A stretch of DNA of 64,000 nt, taken from positions 5,022,001 to 5,086,000 of the forward strand of contig NZ_CP068771.1 in the NCBI RefSeq assembly GCF_018336935.1. Direction: 5' to 3'. The DNA is from Serratia plymuthica. GTDB lineage: Bacteria; Pseudomonadota; Gammaproteobacteria; Enterobacterales; Enterobacteriaceae. Both the position numbers and the translations under genes were made by a program. Shown here piece by piece: positions 9,195 through 18,153 of the stretch. Within the stretch, counting starts at the first letter, position 1. Each line of letters begins with the position of its first letter. The notes below the pieces were generated by a model, which searched no databases, was not told where the DNA came from, and worked only from the letters and a program-made list of their open reading frames with translations.

Positions 9195-10421
9195 TCAGGC
9201 TTTGACCAGGTCTGCCGGCTCGCGGCTGTCTTCTTCCCGTTCGACCGCTTTTGGCGCCTTGATGAACAGGGTGATCAGCAGGGAAGCGATGGAGAGCACG
9301 CCAATGACCATGAATGTGGCATGGAAGCCGCCGAAGTATTTGGCGACGAACGAGCCGGCCAGCGCGCCCAGACCGAAGCCCTGATAGATGATGCCGTAGT
9401 TTTTGCTGTGGTTTTTCAGGCCGAAGAAGTCGCCGACAATCGCCGGGAACACGGTGATGTTGCCACCGAAGCAGAAGGCGACCGCGCCGACGCAGATAAA
9501 GAACAGCGTATGGTTCAGGGTGAGGAAGCTCAGCGACACAATCGCCAGCACGGTAACCAGCATGGTGAAGCTGATGACGCGCATGCGGCCCACTTTATCC
9601 GACAGCGTACCCAGAATGATGCGGCCTGCGGTGTTGAAAATCGCTACGGCGGAAACGGTGTTGGCGGCGGTGGCTAAATCCATCCCGGCCAGTTGTACGC
9701 CCATGTCCTTCACGATGCCAATCAGATACAGGCCACTCATGCAGGCGGCGAAGAAAATGATGAACAGCAGGTAGGCTTCTTTGGTCGCCAACATCTGGCG
9801 CACGCTGAAGTCGTTACCCAAGGTGCCGGCCTTTTGCTGCGCAGACTGGCTGGCCAGCACCGGTTCTTTCAACAGCAGCGAACCCAGCACAATCAGCGCC
9901 ATCACAATAGCTCCCCAGTAGAAGAAGGCGGCGGACACGCCGACGTCGGCAATCAGCGCGGCGTTAACGTATTTGAACAGCAGGCTGCCGCTGCCGAATG
10001 CGCCCACCGAGATGCCGGAGATCAGCCCTTTATTGGCCGGGAACCACTTGATCAGGTTGGACAGGGTGGAGATGTAGGCGATACCCACCGCGAACCCAAC
10101 CACGACGCCGGCCAACAGATAGATCATATCCAATGAGCTGACGTGGGCGCTGGCGATCAGGCCCAGACCGACCAGAATGCCCGAGCACAGCGTCAGATTG
10201 CGGATGCCGAAGCGTTCCTGCAGTTTGCCGGCAAACAGCGTGGCGAAGGCCAGGAAGAAACTGGTGATGGAGAAGGTGGTAGCGACGTCGCCGAGGCCCC
10301 AATGGAATTTGTCGACCAGCGGCTGGTTGAACAGGCTCCAGGTATAGATAGTGCCGAGCCCCATCTGGCAGATGATGGTGCCCAGAACGATTAAGCTGCG
10401 ATTTGCCGGTTTGGTGTTCAT
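9195..10421 (-). CDS. yhjX: MFS transporter, YhjX-like (oxalate:formate antiporter family)
   Basis: Twelve-helix major facilitator of 408 residues in the OFA subfamily. Matches to E. coli YhjX include GTIYTWSLFN in helix 1, LSNLIKWFPANKGLISG in the middle and NFGG-type FCFGGNITVFPAIVGDFFGL near the C-terminus; the loop 2-3 motif reads GKLQERFGIR. YhjX is linked to pyruvate uptake or exchange and in E. coli is the main target of the YpdA/YpdB system. Here it lies about 740 bases from ypdB instead of far away, and its promoter has an array of YpdB-like repeats (10552-10633). The ATG at 10421 follows GGAGACC; a longer frame upstream crosses the promoter. The substrate is inferred from the family. 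Confidence 0.85.
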   Translation of the reverse strand: MNTKPANRSLIVLGTIICQMGLGTIYTWSLFNQPLVDKFHWGLGDVATTFSITSFFLAFATLFAGKLQERFGIRNLTLCSGILVGLGLIASAHVSSLDMIYLLAGVVVGFAVGIAYISTLSNLIKWFPANKGLISGISVGAFGSGSLLFKYVNAALIADVGVSAAFFYWGAIVMALIVLGSLLLKEPVLASQSAQQKAGTLGNDFSVRQMLATKEAYLLFIIFFAACMSGLYLIGIVKDMGVQLAGMDLATAANTVSAVAIFNTAGRIILGTLSDKVGRMRVISFTMLVTVLAIVSLSFLTLNHTLFFICVGAVAFCFGGNITVFPAIVGDFFGLKNHSKNYGIIYQGFGLGALAGSFVAKYFGGFHATFMVIGVLSIASLLITLFIKAPKAVEREEDSREPADLVKA

Positions 10422-10512
10422 GGCCGGTCTCCTTCTCTGTGTGTGCGTTGCCGGGCGGTCAGCCGTTGGCGGAAATTTGCGGAGAACCTCTGCGGTCCCG
10501 CGGTATGGGCAT

Positions 10513-10518
10513 ATTATA
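10513..10518 (-). promoter_or_regulatory. -10 box of yhjX-like gene
   Basis: A perfect TATAAT on the minus strand, with no recognisable -35 box 16-18 bases upstream. This is the pattern of an activator-dependent promoter and places the transcript start about 85 bases before the ATG. Confidence 0.6.
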
Positions 10519-10551
10519 AAGCTGGTAATACCACTCGGCGGCAGATCGGGA

Positions 10552-10633
10552 ATGAGTTGCACGGAGGAAGGAATGAAATGCATCCGGTGGCGCATGAGTT
10601 GCCGTTTTAGCGGTTAAAAGGGGATGAAATGCC
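10552..10633 (-). promoter_or_regulatory. array of YpdB/PyrR-like operator repeats
   Basis: Four direct repeats on the minus strand resemble the E. coli YpdB half-site GGCATTTCAT: TGCAACTCAT (10561-10552), TGCATTTCAT (10582-10573), GGCAACTCAT (10603-10594) and a perfect GGCATTTCAT (10633-10624). The first three have a period of exactly 21 bases, which is the published 10-base site plus 11-base spacer. The array begins about 34 bases upstream of the -10 box, in the position of an activator site. Confidence 0.78.
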
Positions 10634-10644
10634 GCCGGCGCCAC

Positions 10645-10658
10645 GTGATCTACATCAA
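10645..10658. promoter_or_regulatory. candidate FNR site
   Basis: GTGATCTACATCAA matches TTGAT-N4-ATCAA except for the first base. It sits between the YpdB-like array and the DUF2502 gene and could serve either direction. Confidence 0.45.
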
Positions 10659-10819
10659 AGATAGCCACGATTTATTGTCGGCCAGGCGTCCGGGATTGTG
10701 CTCAAATTGTGAAGGAAACGTCTGGAATGGGTAAATGGGCATTATTCCTATAGAGCGGCGATAGCGGGGAGTCTATGTTATCGGTGAACGGACAGGTTCC
10801 GCTCTGCAGGAGTCATGAG

Positions 10820-11155
10820 ATGAAAAAAACACTGTTGTTGTTGGCCGCGCTGCTGTCGTTGCCGTTGGTCAGCCAGGCGGACGTATCCATTGGCGTGAAC
10901 GTGCCGGGTATTTCATTGCACATTGGCGACCGTGACGATCGTGGCCATTACTGGGACGGCGGCCGTTGGCGCGATCCGCGCTGGTGGTCTGAACACCGCG
11001 TCTATGAGCGCCCTCGCGAGTATTACTACGGGCCGCCGCCACGCGTGATCTATTACGAGGAGCCGCGACACGAATGGCGCGATCGCCCGCATTATCATCG
11101 CATGCCGCCACCGCCACCGCCGGGGTATTACTACGGCCCCGGGCCGCGCTGGTAA
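10820..11155 (+). CDS. DUF2502 secreted protein, second paralogue
   Basis: Exported protein of 111 residues: signal peptide MKKTLLLLAALLSLPLVSQA, then the DUF2502 core (GVNVPGISLHIGDRDDRGHY) with WDGGRWRDPRWW, and a low-complexity tail rich in Tyr, Pro, Arg and Gly instead of the His/Asp tail of the paralogue at 799-1203. The ATG at 10820 is chosen because it begins the signal peptide and follows CAGGAGT; an upstream in-frame start at 10775 would bury it. Function is unknown. It sits between the yhjX-like gene and ypdB and faces ypdB tail to tail, so shared control with the carrier is possible but unproven. Confidence 0.85.
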   Translation: MKKTLLLLAALLSLPLVSQADVSIGVNVPGISLHIGDRDDRGHYWDGGRWRDPRWWSEHRVYERPREYYYGPPPRVIYYEEPRHEWRDRPHYHRMPPPPPPGYYYGPGPRW

Positions 11156-11162
11156 CGCGCGC

Positions 11163-11897
11163 TTATAAACGCATTAATTTGCGGAACTCTTTCACCTTGC
11201 TGCGGCTGACCGGCACTTCAAACTCCAGGTCGCTCAGCCGCAGAATATAGGTGTTGTTGAACCAGGGCACGATCTCGCGGATTTTCGACAGGTTAACGCA
11301 GTAAGACCGGTGGCAGCGGAAGAAATGCTCTTCCGGCAGGCGGCCGTAAAATTCGGTGAGGTTCATCGACATCACAAACTCTTCGCGGCGGGTATAGACC
11401 CGCGTCACTTTCTCATCGGCGGCGGCATAATAGATGTCGTTGATATCGGTGACGATAATTCGCTCGTCTTTGATCAGGTTAATGCTGTGGCTGCTGCGGT
11501 TTGGCGCGCTGGCTTGTTCCGGGGCGTTAGCGGGCCGGTTATGCAGCGCCTCCAGTTTTTGCAACATGGTGACGATGCGCGCTTCGTGATAGGGCTTGAG
11601 GATGTAGTCAAACGCTTCGATTTCGAACGCTTCCACCGCATGTTCTTTATAGGCGGTGATGAAAATAATCGAAGGCCGGTGCGCGAACTTGCTGATGTTC
11701 TGCGCCAGCAGCACGCCGTCCAGCGACGGAATGTTGATATCGAGAAAAATGGCGTCGACCTGATGATTCTGCAGGTATTTCAGCACGTCCAGCCCGTCGT
11801 CGAAGGTGGCTTCGATAACGATGTTGCTGTGCTTTTTGATCAGGTAACTGAGCTCCTCCTGGGCGAGGAACTCGTCTTCAACGATAATGGCTTTCAT
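11163..11897 (-). CDS. ypdB: LytTR response regulator YpdB (PyrR)
   Basis: Response regulator of 244 residues: receiver domain (1-120) with acidic pocket VEDE and phospho-acceptor Asp53 in FLDINIP, then a LytTR DNA-binding domain (about 140-242; [12 protein letters not shown] and the C-terminal [15 protein letters not shown] are typical). In E. coli YpdB is the partner of the pyruvate-responsive kinase YpdA and switches on yhjX. Its start overlaps the ypdA stop by four bases (ATGA), so the pair is translationally coupled. A yhjX-like carrier with matching operator repeats lies just downstream. The assignment is firm from domain order, length and synteny. Confidence 0.95.
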   Translation of the reverse strand: MKAIIVEDEFLAQEELSYLIKKHSNIVIEATFDDGLDVLKYLQNHQVDAIFLDINIPSLDGVLLAQNISKFAHRPSIIFITAYKEHAVEAFEIEAFDYILKPYHEARIVTMLQKLEALHNRPANAPEQASAPNRSSHSINLIKDERIIVTDINDIYYAAADEKVTRVYTRREEFVMSMNLTEFYGRLPEEHFFRCHRSYCVNLSKIREIVPWFNNTYILRLSDLEFEVPVSRSKVKEFRKLMRL

Positions 11898-13603
11898 GAT
11901 GGCTCCCCGGCCGGCAGTGCGCTGTTTTCCATCTGCAGTTTGCCGCCGTTTTTGCTGATGTAAAAGGCGATTTCGGTACCCGGCTCCAGCCGACGGATGC
12001 GCAACCCTTCGCCATACAGCAGCGACACCCGGTGATGCACGTTCAACAGGCCGATATTGTGGCCCGGCATTTCGTTGCGCGCCACCCGGTCGATGACCTC
12101 CTGATTGATGCCGTTACCGGTGTCTTTTACCGAAATCTTGACCCGATCGCCCTGGTCCTTCACCGCAATCACTACCACGCCTTTGCCTTTGCACGGCTGA
12201 ATGCCGTGTACGATGGCATTCTCCACCAGCGGTTGGATCAACAGGCTGGGAATACGCACCGAGATATCGTCGTCGATGTCGTAAATTACCGTCAGTTTGG
12301 CACCGAATCGCGCCTGTTCGATAGCGATATAATCCTGGATTTGGTGCAGTTCCTTGCGGATATCGATCAGTTCGTCGTTCAGCTCCAGGTTGTAGCGCAG
12401 GTAGCGTGACAGATTGATAATCAGCTGGCGCGCGGTGTCCGGATTGAGGCGGATCGACGAAGAAATGGCGTTCAGGGCATTGAACAGGAAGTGCGGGTTG
12501 ATCTTGCTCTGCAACGCGCGCATTTCCGCTTTGTCCGCCATCTGGCGCAGGTGCTCAATGCGCGAGACCTCCATTTGGGTGGAGATAATCTGCGACAGGC
12601 CCACCGCCATGACCTTTAGCGTATTGGTGATCTGATGGGCATGGCAGTAGTAAATTTTCAGCGCGCCGGTCACTTCGCCTTTTTCCCACAGCGGGATCAC
12701 CAGTTGCGAGTGAATTTGCGGCGTGGCCGGGTTTTCCAGGTTGTTTTTGATGACGATCTTGCCGTGGCGGATGCTTTCGCGGGTCACGCGGCTCAAGCCT
12801 TCGCGGCCGATCGGGTAAGCCTCTTCCCCCACGCCGACATAGGCCATCACCCGGTGAGTATCGGTGATCGCCACCGCGTCGGCCTTGATATCCTGGCGGA
12901 TGATGTCGCAGATGGTCGCCAGGGTTTCGCTGTTGATATTGCGAAAGTAGGGCAGGGTTTTACGGGCGATATCCAGCGCGAGCTTGGCCTGCCGGGCGGC
13001 GATCACTTCTTTTTCGTCTTCTACGCTTTGCACCAGCAGCACAATCAGGCCGATACACACAGTACCGAGGATCATCGGCAGCGCAATCTTGGAGACGATA
13101 TCCAGCCCCAATGCGGTCGGCTTGGCCCACAGCACGATCAGCAGCATGGTCAGGGACTCGCACAGCATGCCGCCGAGGATGCCGGCGCGCCAGCGCTGCT
13201 CTTTTTTCACTTTAAGATTGATATAACCGGCGCCGATGCCGGCAATGATGCTGGTGATCAGGCAGGGAACGGAGGTGATGCCATCGATATCGATCAGGTA
13301 GCGGTGCACCCCGGCGATGATGCCGGTGATGATACCCACCCAGGGGCCGAACAGAATGCCGCCGGCCATAATGGCAATGACCCGCACATTGACCAGCGAA
13401 CCTTCGACGTTGATGCCGGAATAGGTGCTGAACAGCGCGAACAGCGAGAAGATCGCCGTGACCATGCCCAGCTCAAGCGGCGTGTGGTCCTCTTTTTGCA
13501 GCAGTTGGCGGAACAACCGGGTACGGGTGAGGAAAAACAGGCAGATTAACATCAGTGCGGCGCGATCAAACACCGCTAACAGCATTTCAAAAAAAGGGTG
13601 CAC
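11894..13603 (-). CDS. ypdA: LytS-type pyruvate-sensing histidine kinase YpdA (PyrS)
   Basis: Membrane sensor kinase of 569 residues (E. coli 565). The N-terminal 5TM-LYT sensor region spans about residues 1-200 ([20 protein letters not shown]), a GAF domain covers about 225-350, and a LytS-type kinase module follows with the phospho-acceptor His in [14 protein letters not shown] near residue 370 and ATP-binding [16 protein letters not shown] and GLLNVHHR. The start is taken as GTG at 13603, giving [15 protein letters not shown], which aligns with [15 protein letters not shown] of E. coli; ATG at 13585 is the alternative. It forms a coupled pair with ypdB. The signal, external pyruvate, is known for the family and inferred here. 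Confidence 0.94.
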   Translation of the reverse strand: MHPFFEMLLAVFDRAALMLICLFFLTRTRLFRQLLQKEDHTPLELGMVTAIFSLFALFSTYSGINVEGSLVNVRVIAIMAGGILFGPWVGIITGIIAGVHRYLIDIDGITSVPCLITSIIAGIGAGYINLKVKKEQRWRAGILGGMLCESLTMLLIVLWAKPTALGLDIVSKIALPMILGTVCIGLIVLLVQSVEDEKEVIAARQAKLALDIARKTLPYFRNINSETLATICDIIRQDIKADAVAITDTHRVMAYVGVGEEAYPIGREGLSRVTRESIRHGKIVIKNNLENPATPQIHSQLVIPLWEKGEVTGALKIYYCHAHQITNTLKVMAVGLSQIISTQMEVSRIEHLRQMADKAEMRALQSKINPHFLFNALNAISSSIRLNPDTARQLIINLSRYLRYNLELNDELIDIRKELHQIQDYIAIEQARFGAKLTVIYDIDDDISVRIPSLLIQPLVENAIVHGIQPCKGKGVVVIAVKDQGDRVKISVKDTGNGINQEVIDRVARNEMPGHNIGLLNVHHRVSLLYGEGLRIRRLEPGTEIAFYISKNGGKLQMENSALPAGEPS

Positions 13604-13695
13604 GACGGGCTCTCGCTGCGGCGGACAGATACGTGGGAGTATACCACAGCGCAGTGGCCCCGTGGCGGCCGGGCGGCGTGCCACGGGACTCGGGG

Positions 13696-14940
13696 TTATT
13701 TAATGCCGAGCTGCTCCTTGCCGAGTGGCGTCAGCAGATCGAGGGTGGCGCGGCCGTTGAAATCCACTTCGAAATCGTCGGGCGCGAAATCCGGCGGCGT
13801 TTTGCCGGCGATAAAACTGGGCAGTTGGCGTTGCAGATAGGCATCGTTTTTCTCGCAACCCGGCGCCGCGGCGATGTACATCACGTTGCTGTCGAACTCG
13901 CCGTTATGCTCGTTTTCCACCGCGTGAATCACGTCGCAGTGCCAGAACACCGTGTCGCCCGGTTCCAGATCGGGAATAGGGGAAATCCCACTGATTAAAA
14001 GGGGATGCCATTTTTCCGAGATTGACAGCGCGCGCCCTGGGGCGGCATCGCACAAATCGTCTTCGGCGACGTCATCTTGCAATGCGCGCAACAGAACGTA
14101 GGCCATGGCGTTGGCTATCGGCACCAGGTTCAGCGTGCCGGCGTTGGTGCGTTGCGGCGTCAGCGCCGTCCAGCCCTGGAAGGTACGGAACATTGAGCAG
14201 ACGGCCGGCGAAGCGATTTCGCGCACTTCGGTGCGGCCATCGGCGGCGAACGGGTCGTAAGCTTGCCAGTCGCCGGAGAACACGTGGCGGTAAACATAGC
14301 GGAAATTTTCATCCAGCCAGCGTTCAATGGTGCCGCTGTCCACGTGCGGCGACAGGCCCAGCGAAGACGAGTTCGGCGGGCGACGACGGGTGCGATCGGC
14401 ATAGGTGGCGACCCGGGTCGGGTCAAAATGCTGTTTGCCGTTGCTTTCGGTTTCCCACAGGCTGTTGAGAAACACCTGCACGGCGTGCATGCGCGCGTCC
14501 TGACGGGCTTCCACCTGCGGTTTTGACCAGTAAATACCGTAAATTTGCGGTTTGCCGGCGGCCAGTTTGCCGAAGTAGTTGTCTTCGGCGGCATTTTTCA
14601 GGCGTTCGACGAAGTTGTTGCGATCGAGATAGTTGCCGATTTCCCGGTTCCAGGCTTCGGCCTTGCTACGGGGGAACACGCCGCGGATAGCGCAGGCGCC
14701 GCGCTGTTTGATCAACGCCTTTTGCTGCTCGCTGACCCGCTGCTGCAAAATATCCTCCGCATCGATTTGCGGCACCGGATTTTTGCCGGCGGCCAACTCC
14801 CGGCGGATTTGTTCGACCTGTCGGCGAATGTGGTCTTCCAGCGCCAGAAATACCTCGCGGTAGTTTGGCAGGGCCTGACGCAACTGCCGTTTTACGGTTT
14901 TGATGGCGGTAGGGATGTCGTCAATGAGTAATGATGCCAT
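13696..14940 (-). CDS. ybiU: DUF1479 putative Fe(II)/2-oxoglutarate dioxygenase YbiU
   Basis: Cytosolic protein of 414 residues (E. coli YbiU 421). The HxD motif in [14 protein letters not shown] and a distal His in [15 protein letters not shown] form the 2-His-1-carboxylate facial triad expected of Fe(II)/2-oxoglutarate oxygenases, and a downstream Arg in the double-stranded beta-helix could hold the cosubstrate. The substrate of YbiU is not known. The ATG at 14940 follows GGAGAAC. It is transcribed towards ypdA with a 92-base gap and away from the acetyltransferase at 15112. In E. coli ybiU lies in another region, so it has been inserted into the ypdA-alaC interval here. Confidence 0.88.
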   Translation of the reverse strand: MASLLIDDIPTAIKTVKRQLRQALPNYREVFLALEDHIRRQVEQIRRELAAGKNPVPQIDAEDILQQRVSEQQKALIKQRGACAIRGVFPRSKAEAWNREIGNYLDRNNFVERLKNAAEDNYFGKLAAGKPQIYGIYWSKPQVEARQDARMHAVQVFLNSLWETESNGKQHFDPTRVATYADRTRRRPPNSSSLGLSPHVDSGTIERWLDENFRYVYRHVFSGDWQAYDPFAADGRTEVREIASPAVCSMFRTFQGWTALTPQRTNAGTLNLVPIANAMAYVLLRALQDDVAEDDLCDAAPGRALSISEKWHPLLISGISPIPDLEPGDTVFWHCDVIHAVENEHNGEFDSNVMYIAAAPGCEKNDAYLQRQLPSFIAGKTPPDFAPDDFEVDFNGRATLDLLTPLGKEQLGIK

Positions 14941-15111
14941 GGTGTTCTCCTCACGCTGCCCGTGGGCAACGATGGACGGTTGTAGAGGACTGGGTAAGAC
15001 GTTATGGTTTTGTTGTTTTGACGTTAACGATTATCTGGATTTAATAGAGGAAAATAAAGGGATGGCTTTCATTCGTAACTTCCCTATTTTCGTTTTTCGG
15101 AGATTAGCGCA

Positions 15112-15651
15112 ATGAAATTGCTCACTGAGCGTTTGACCCTGCAGTCGATAACCGCCGACGATTGGCCGCTGTTTTTACGTTTGTATCAGGACCCTGAAGT
15201 GATTCGCTATATCGCCGATCCGTTGACCGAAGCGGAAATACGCACGCGCTTTGAGACGCGGCTGCCGGCCTGGGATAAGCATGGGGAGCAATGGTTGTGC
15301 CTGGTGATGCGTGAAAAGGCCGGAGGCGAGGCGGTAGGCATCACGGGTTTTCGTCCGATGTGGCTGCCTTGCCAACAGGCGGAGGTGGGGTACGGCATTT
15401 TGCCGTCCGGGCATGGCAAGGGCTACGGCAAGGAGTCGCTGCGAGCGGTGCTGGATTTTGGCTTCAACGCCTGCGGCTTCCACAAGCTGACGGCCACCGT
15501 CACCGCAGGCAACATCGCTTCGCGCCGGTTGCTGGAGTCGTGCGGTTTTCAGCTGGAAGGCACATTGCGCGATAATTTCCGCCTGGCCGGGCAATGGCAC
15601 GCGGACTGGATGTTCGGGCTGTTGGCGGCGGAGTTTCAGGCGGAAAAATAA
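15112..15651 (+). CDS. GNAT acetyltransferase, RimJ/RimL type
   Basis: Cytosolic GCN5-related N-acetyltransferase of 179 residues, subgroup Acetyltransf_3. The acetyl-CoA binding loop is GHGKGYGKES, with the following helix ending RAVLDFGF, and the downstream NIASRRLLESCGFQLEGTLRDN is the classic RimJ/L signature. Substrates in this subgroup range from ribosomal proteins to small amines and antibiotics and cannot be chosen from sequence. The ATG at 15112 follows CGGAG eight bases upstream. It is divergent from ybiU and precedes alaC with 117 bases between them. Confidence 0.88.
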   Translation: MKLLTERLTLQSITADDWPLFLRLYQDPEVIRYIADPLTEAEIRTRFETRLPAWDKHGEQWLCLVMREKAGGEAVGITGFRPMWLPCQQAEVGYGILPSGHGKGYGKESLRAVLDFGFNACGFHKLTATVTAGNIASRRLLESCGFQLEGTLRDNFRLAGQWHADWMFGLLAAEFQAEK

Positions 15652-15768
15652 AAATATTGCGGCGGGTATCGACAATCCCGTCACCGCTGCGATATGTTCA
15701 ATATCCGACCACAAGGCTGGTCAGCGTCGCTCGGACGGTCCGGGCGCTAACGTCTCTTCGAGGAATCT

Positions 15769-17004
15769 ATGGCTGATAACAGTCCACAACGCCGTTTTAC
15801 GCGTATCGAACGTCTTCCCCCTTACGTATTCAACATCACCGCCGAACTGAAGATGGCTGCTCGCCGTCGCGGCGAAGATATTATCGATTTCAGCATGGGT
15901 AACCCGGATGGCCCGACGCCGCCGCACATTGTGGAAAAACTCTGCGCCGTTGCGCAGCGTGACGATACCCACGGTTATTCTACCTCGCGCGGCATCCCGC
16001 GTTTGCGCCGCGCCATTTCACGCTGGTACGCCGATCGCTACCAGGTGGAGATTGATCCCGAAAGCGAAGCCATTGTCACCATCGGATCGAAAGAAGGGCT
16101 GGCGCACCTAATGCTGGCGACGCTCGATCACGGCGACACCGTATTGGTGCCTAACCCAAGTTATCCGATCCATATTTACGGTGCGGTGATTGCCGGCGCG
16201 CAGGTGCGTTCGGTGCCGCTGGTGGACGGCGTGGATTTCTTTGGTGAGCTGGAGCGCGCCATTCGTGAAACCATCCCGCGTCCGAAAATGATGATCCTCG
16301 GCTTCCCTTCCAACCCGACCGCCCAATGCGTTGAGCTGGATTTCTTCGAGCGGGTGGTGGCGCTGGCCAAACAGTACAACGTGCTGGTGATCCACGATCT
16401 GGCTTATGCCGACATCGTGTATGACGGCTGGAAAGCGCCGTCGATTATGCAGGTGCCGGGTGCCAAGGACATCGCGGTGGAGTTTTTCACCCTGTCGAAA
16501 AGCTACAACATGGCGGGCTGGCGCATCGGTTTTATGGTCGGTAATGCGGAGCTGGTCAGCGCGCTGGCGCGCATCAAGAGCTATCACGATTACGGCACCT
16601 TCACTCCGTTGCAGGTGGCGGCCATCGCCGCGCTGGAAGGCGACCAGCAGTGCGTGCGCGATATCGCAGAGCAGTACCGTCAGCGCCGCAATGTGTTGGT
16701 GAAAGGGTTGCATGAAGCCGGCTGGATGGTCGATAACCCGAAAGCGGCGATGTACGTATGGGCCAAAATACCGGAGCCTTATGCGCATCTCGGCTCGCTG
16801 GAGTTCGCCAAACGCCTGTTGGCGGAAGCCAAGGTCTGCGTATCGCCGGGCATTGGTTTTGGCGATTACGGCGACACCCACGTGCGTTTTGCACTGATAG
16901 AAAATCAGGATCGCATCCGTCAGGCGGTGCGCGGCATCAAAGCCATGTTCCGTGCCGACGGGTTGATCAAACCGGCCAAGAGCACTCCCCCCGCCGCAAA
17001 ATAA
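15769..17004 (+). CDS. alaC: glutamate-pyruvate aminotransferase AlaC
   Basis: Class I/II pyridoxal phosphate aminotransferase of 411 residues, cytosolic. Together with AlaA it makes most L-alanine from pyruvate and glutamate in E. coli. Seen: [34 protein letters not shown] is the family N-terminus (only its start is quoted as motif [12 protein letters not shown]), GFPSNPTAQ carries the cofactor-ring contact Asn, and the Schiff-base Lys is in [14 protein letters not shown]. The GAGGA ribosome binding site is well spaced. In E. coli alaC is next to ypdA; here the acetyltransferase and ybiU intervene. A strong terminator follows at 17015. Its consumption of pyruvate fits the neighbouring pyruvate-sensing system. 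Confidence 0.95.
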   Translation: MADNSPQRRFTRIERLPPYVFNITAELKMAARRRGEDIIDFSMGNPDGPTPPHIVEKLCAVAQRDDTHGYSTSRGIPRLRRAISRWYADRYQVEIDPESEAIVTIGSKEGLAHLMLATLDHGDTVLVPNPSYPIHIYGAVIAGAQVRSVPLVDGVDFFGELERAIRETIPRPKMMILGFPSNPTAQCVELDFFERVVALAKQYNVLVIHDLAYADIVYDGWKAPSIMQVPGAKDIAVEFFTLSKSYNMAGWRIGFMVGNAELVSALARIKSYHDYGTFTPLQVAAIAALEGDQQCVRDIAEQYRQRRNVLVKGLHEAGWMVDNPKAAMYVWAKIPEPYAHLGSLEFAKRLLAEAKVCVSPGIGFGDYGDTHVRFALIENQDRIRQAVRGIKAMFRADGLIKPAKSTPPAAK

Positions 17005-17014
17005 TCACTTCAGG

Positions 17015-17039
17015 CCGGCGCATTCGCGCCGGTTTTTTT
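17015..17039 (+). terminator. alaC terminator
   Basis: CCGGCG (17015-17020) pairs with CGCCGG (17027-17032), followed immediately by seven T residues, 11 bases after the alaC stop. Confidence 0.9.
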
Positions 17040-17113
17040 CGCAACGCTAAGGTTTTCTTCATTATTCCCCCACTATGCTTGGTTAATCTTTTTTAATTAA
17101 TCAGGAAGAGTGT

Positions 17114-17638
17114 ATGAGCAACCGCTACGCGAGATCGCAAATTATTTTACACTGGCTGACGCTGCTGATGGTGATCCTGACCTATGCGGCAATGCTGTTG
17201 AAGGATTCGGTGCCGGATGATATGACGTCACTGGTGAAAAATCTGCATTTTAACTTTGGCCTGGCGGTATTTTTGCTGATGTTTATCCGGCTGGGGCTGC
17301 GTCATCGTCATGCCGCACCGGCTACCACGCCGCCGCTGGAAGAATGGCAGGAGTGGGGCGCCAAGATTTTCCACGTGCTGCTCTATGTGCTGTTTTTGGC
17401 GTTGCCGGTGCTGGGAGTGCTGACGCTGGCCTTCGGTGGAAAGGAGTGGGTGTTGCTGGGCTGGCAGGTGCCGCAGTTTGTCACGCCGGACCCGGCGCTG
17501 CGCCGCATTATCAAGAGCGCGCATGAAACGCTCGCCAATACCGGCTATTTTATCATCGGCGCTCACACGCTGGCGGCGCTGTATCATCATTATCTGCGCA
17601 AGGATGATACCTTGCGCCGCATGATGCCCGGCAAATAA
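17114..17638 (+). CDS. cytochrome b561 (YodB/CybB family)
   Basis: Four-helix inner membrane dihaem cytochrome b561 of 174 residues. Candidate haem-ligand histidines occur in QIILHWLTLL, the helix-2 segment NLHFNFGLAVF, FHVLLYVLFLALPVLG, and the late SAHETLANTGYFIIGAHTLAALYHHYL, all at family positions. It resembles E. coli YodB more than CybB (for example GWQVPQFVTPD and KSAHETLANTGYF). Such proteins oxidise superoxide or quinol and pass electrons to ubiquinone; the precise role is inferred. GGAAGAG precedes the ATG. It is a single-gene unit closed by a bidirectional terminator. Confidence 0.9.
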   Translation: MSNRYARSQIILHWLTLLMVILTYAAMLLKDSVPDDMTSLVKNLHFNFGLAVFLLMFIRLGLRHRHAAPATTPPLEEWQEWGAKIFHVLLYVLFLALPVLGVLTLAFGGKEWVLLGWQVPQFVTPDPALRRIIKSAHETLANTGYFIIGAHTLAALYHHYLRKDDTLRRMMPGK

Positions 17639-17655
17639 CCGCATTCAGAAACAAC

Positions 17656-17682
17656 AAAGGGGCGCTTCTGCGCCCCTTTATC
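17656..17682. terminator. bidirectional terminator, cytochrome b561 and ypdK
   Basis: AAAGGGGCGC (17656-17665) pairs perfectly with GCGCCCCTTT (17670-17679) around a TTCT loop, between two converging genes. Confidence 0.85.
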
Positions 17683-17706
17683 TATAGTTCCCGGTCATGC
17701 TGAGGG

Positions 17707-17781
17707 TTATGCAACCATCAACATAAAGGTGCCAATCCACGCTACCAGCATGAACGAAACGCCCATAACAAAATATTTCAT
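17707..17781 (-). CDS. ypdK: small membrane protein YpdK
   Basis: A 24-residue protein, MKYFVMGVSFMLVAWIGTFM plus four residues, consisting of one hydrophobic helix. It matches the 23-residue E. coli small inner membrane protein YpdK (MKYFFMGISFMVIVWAGTF...), which also lies beside alaC. The ATG at 17781 has a good GGGAG ribosome binding site eight bases upstream. The frame stays open upstream to an ATG at 17949, but that start has no ribosome binding site and the extra 56 residues are not conserved. Function is unknown. Both conservation of sequence and synteny support a real gene. Confidence 0.85.
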   Translation of the reverse strand: MKYFVMGVSFMLVAWIGTFMLMVA

Positions 17782-18004
17782 TGAACAACTCCCATCTGGA
17801 GTTTCTCGCAAGCCAATGATCCCGATTGTTGTGCTGAGTATTTTGTGGATAACCTGCGGTTTATTGGCGGGTTCTTCAATCAGGAAGAACAACGTCCTTG
17901 ACCACGAGTTACCCGGTTGTCGTGCTTCAAAGTCCGTGAGGTAAAGCATGAACCACGACAGGATCGGCGCTAATGTACTCCCAATGCGAGACTGATTACA
18001 ATAC

Positions 18005-18020
18005 TGTGTTTTTGATCACA
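18005..18020. promoter_or_regulatory. candidate CRP site
   Basis: TGTGT-TTTTGA-TCACA matches the CRP consensus TGTGA-N6-TCACA at nine of ten positions, about 225 bases upstream of ypdK. Confidence 0.4.
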
Positions 18021-18100
18021 CTTTTTGCTGCTTTTTTACTCAGCCCTGACTGTTTTTAAACGATTTTTATTTACGTTTTTAACGGGAAAAAAGAGGAATA

Positions 18101-18121
18101 GCCCGCTGGTGCGGGCTTTAT
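18101..18121. terminator. probable terminator downstream of small ORF
   Basis: GCCCGC (18101-18106) pairs with GCGGGC (18111-18116). On the minus strand a T-rich stretch starts eight bases later, and on the plus strand a short TTTATAATT follows. It lies 38 bases beyond the stop of the small gene at 18154. Confidence 0.45.
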
Positions 18122-18153
18122 AATTATGTTTGCTGTGATGTTATGAAAAGGGA

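Larger units (their letters stand above)
10422..10819. other. control region between yhjX-like gene and DUF2502 gene
   Basis: 398 bases between divergent genes. It holds a -10 box for the minus strand, four YpdB-like repeats and an FNR-like site, described separately. No coding potential is seen. The part nearest the DUF2502 gene (10680-10800) shows nothing I can name. Confidence 0.6.
17782..18153. other. intergenic region upstream of ypdK
   Basis: 372 bases between ypdK and the next small gene. It holds a CRP-like site (18005-18020) and an inverted repeat at 18101-18116. The frame of ypdK is open back to 17949 but without a ribosome binding site. Nothing else is recognised. Confidence 0.5.

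Noticed and set aside
13630..13700. ybiU terminator from CCCGTGGC/GCCACGGG hairpin
   Set aside because: The stem has a long GC-rich loop and no T run on the minus strand, so it is not a convincing intrinsic terminator.
17782..17949. N-terminal extension of ypdK to 80 residues
   Set aside because: The upstream ATG lacks a ribosome binding site, the extra part is not conserved with E. coli YpdK, and the short start has a strong one.
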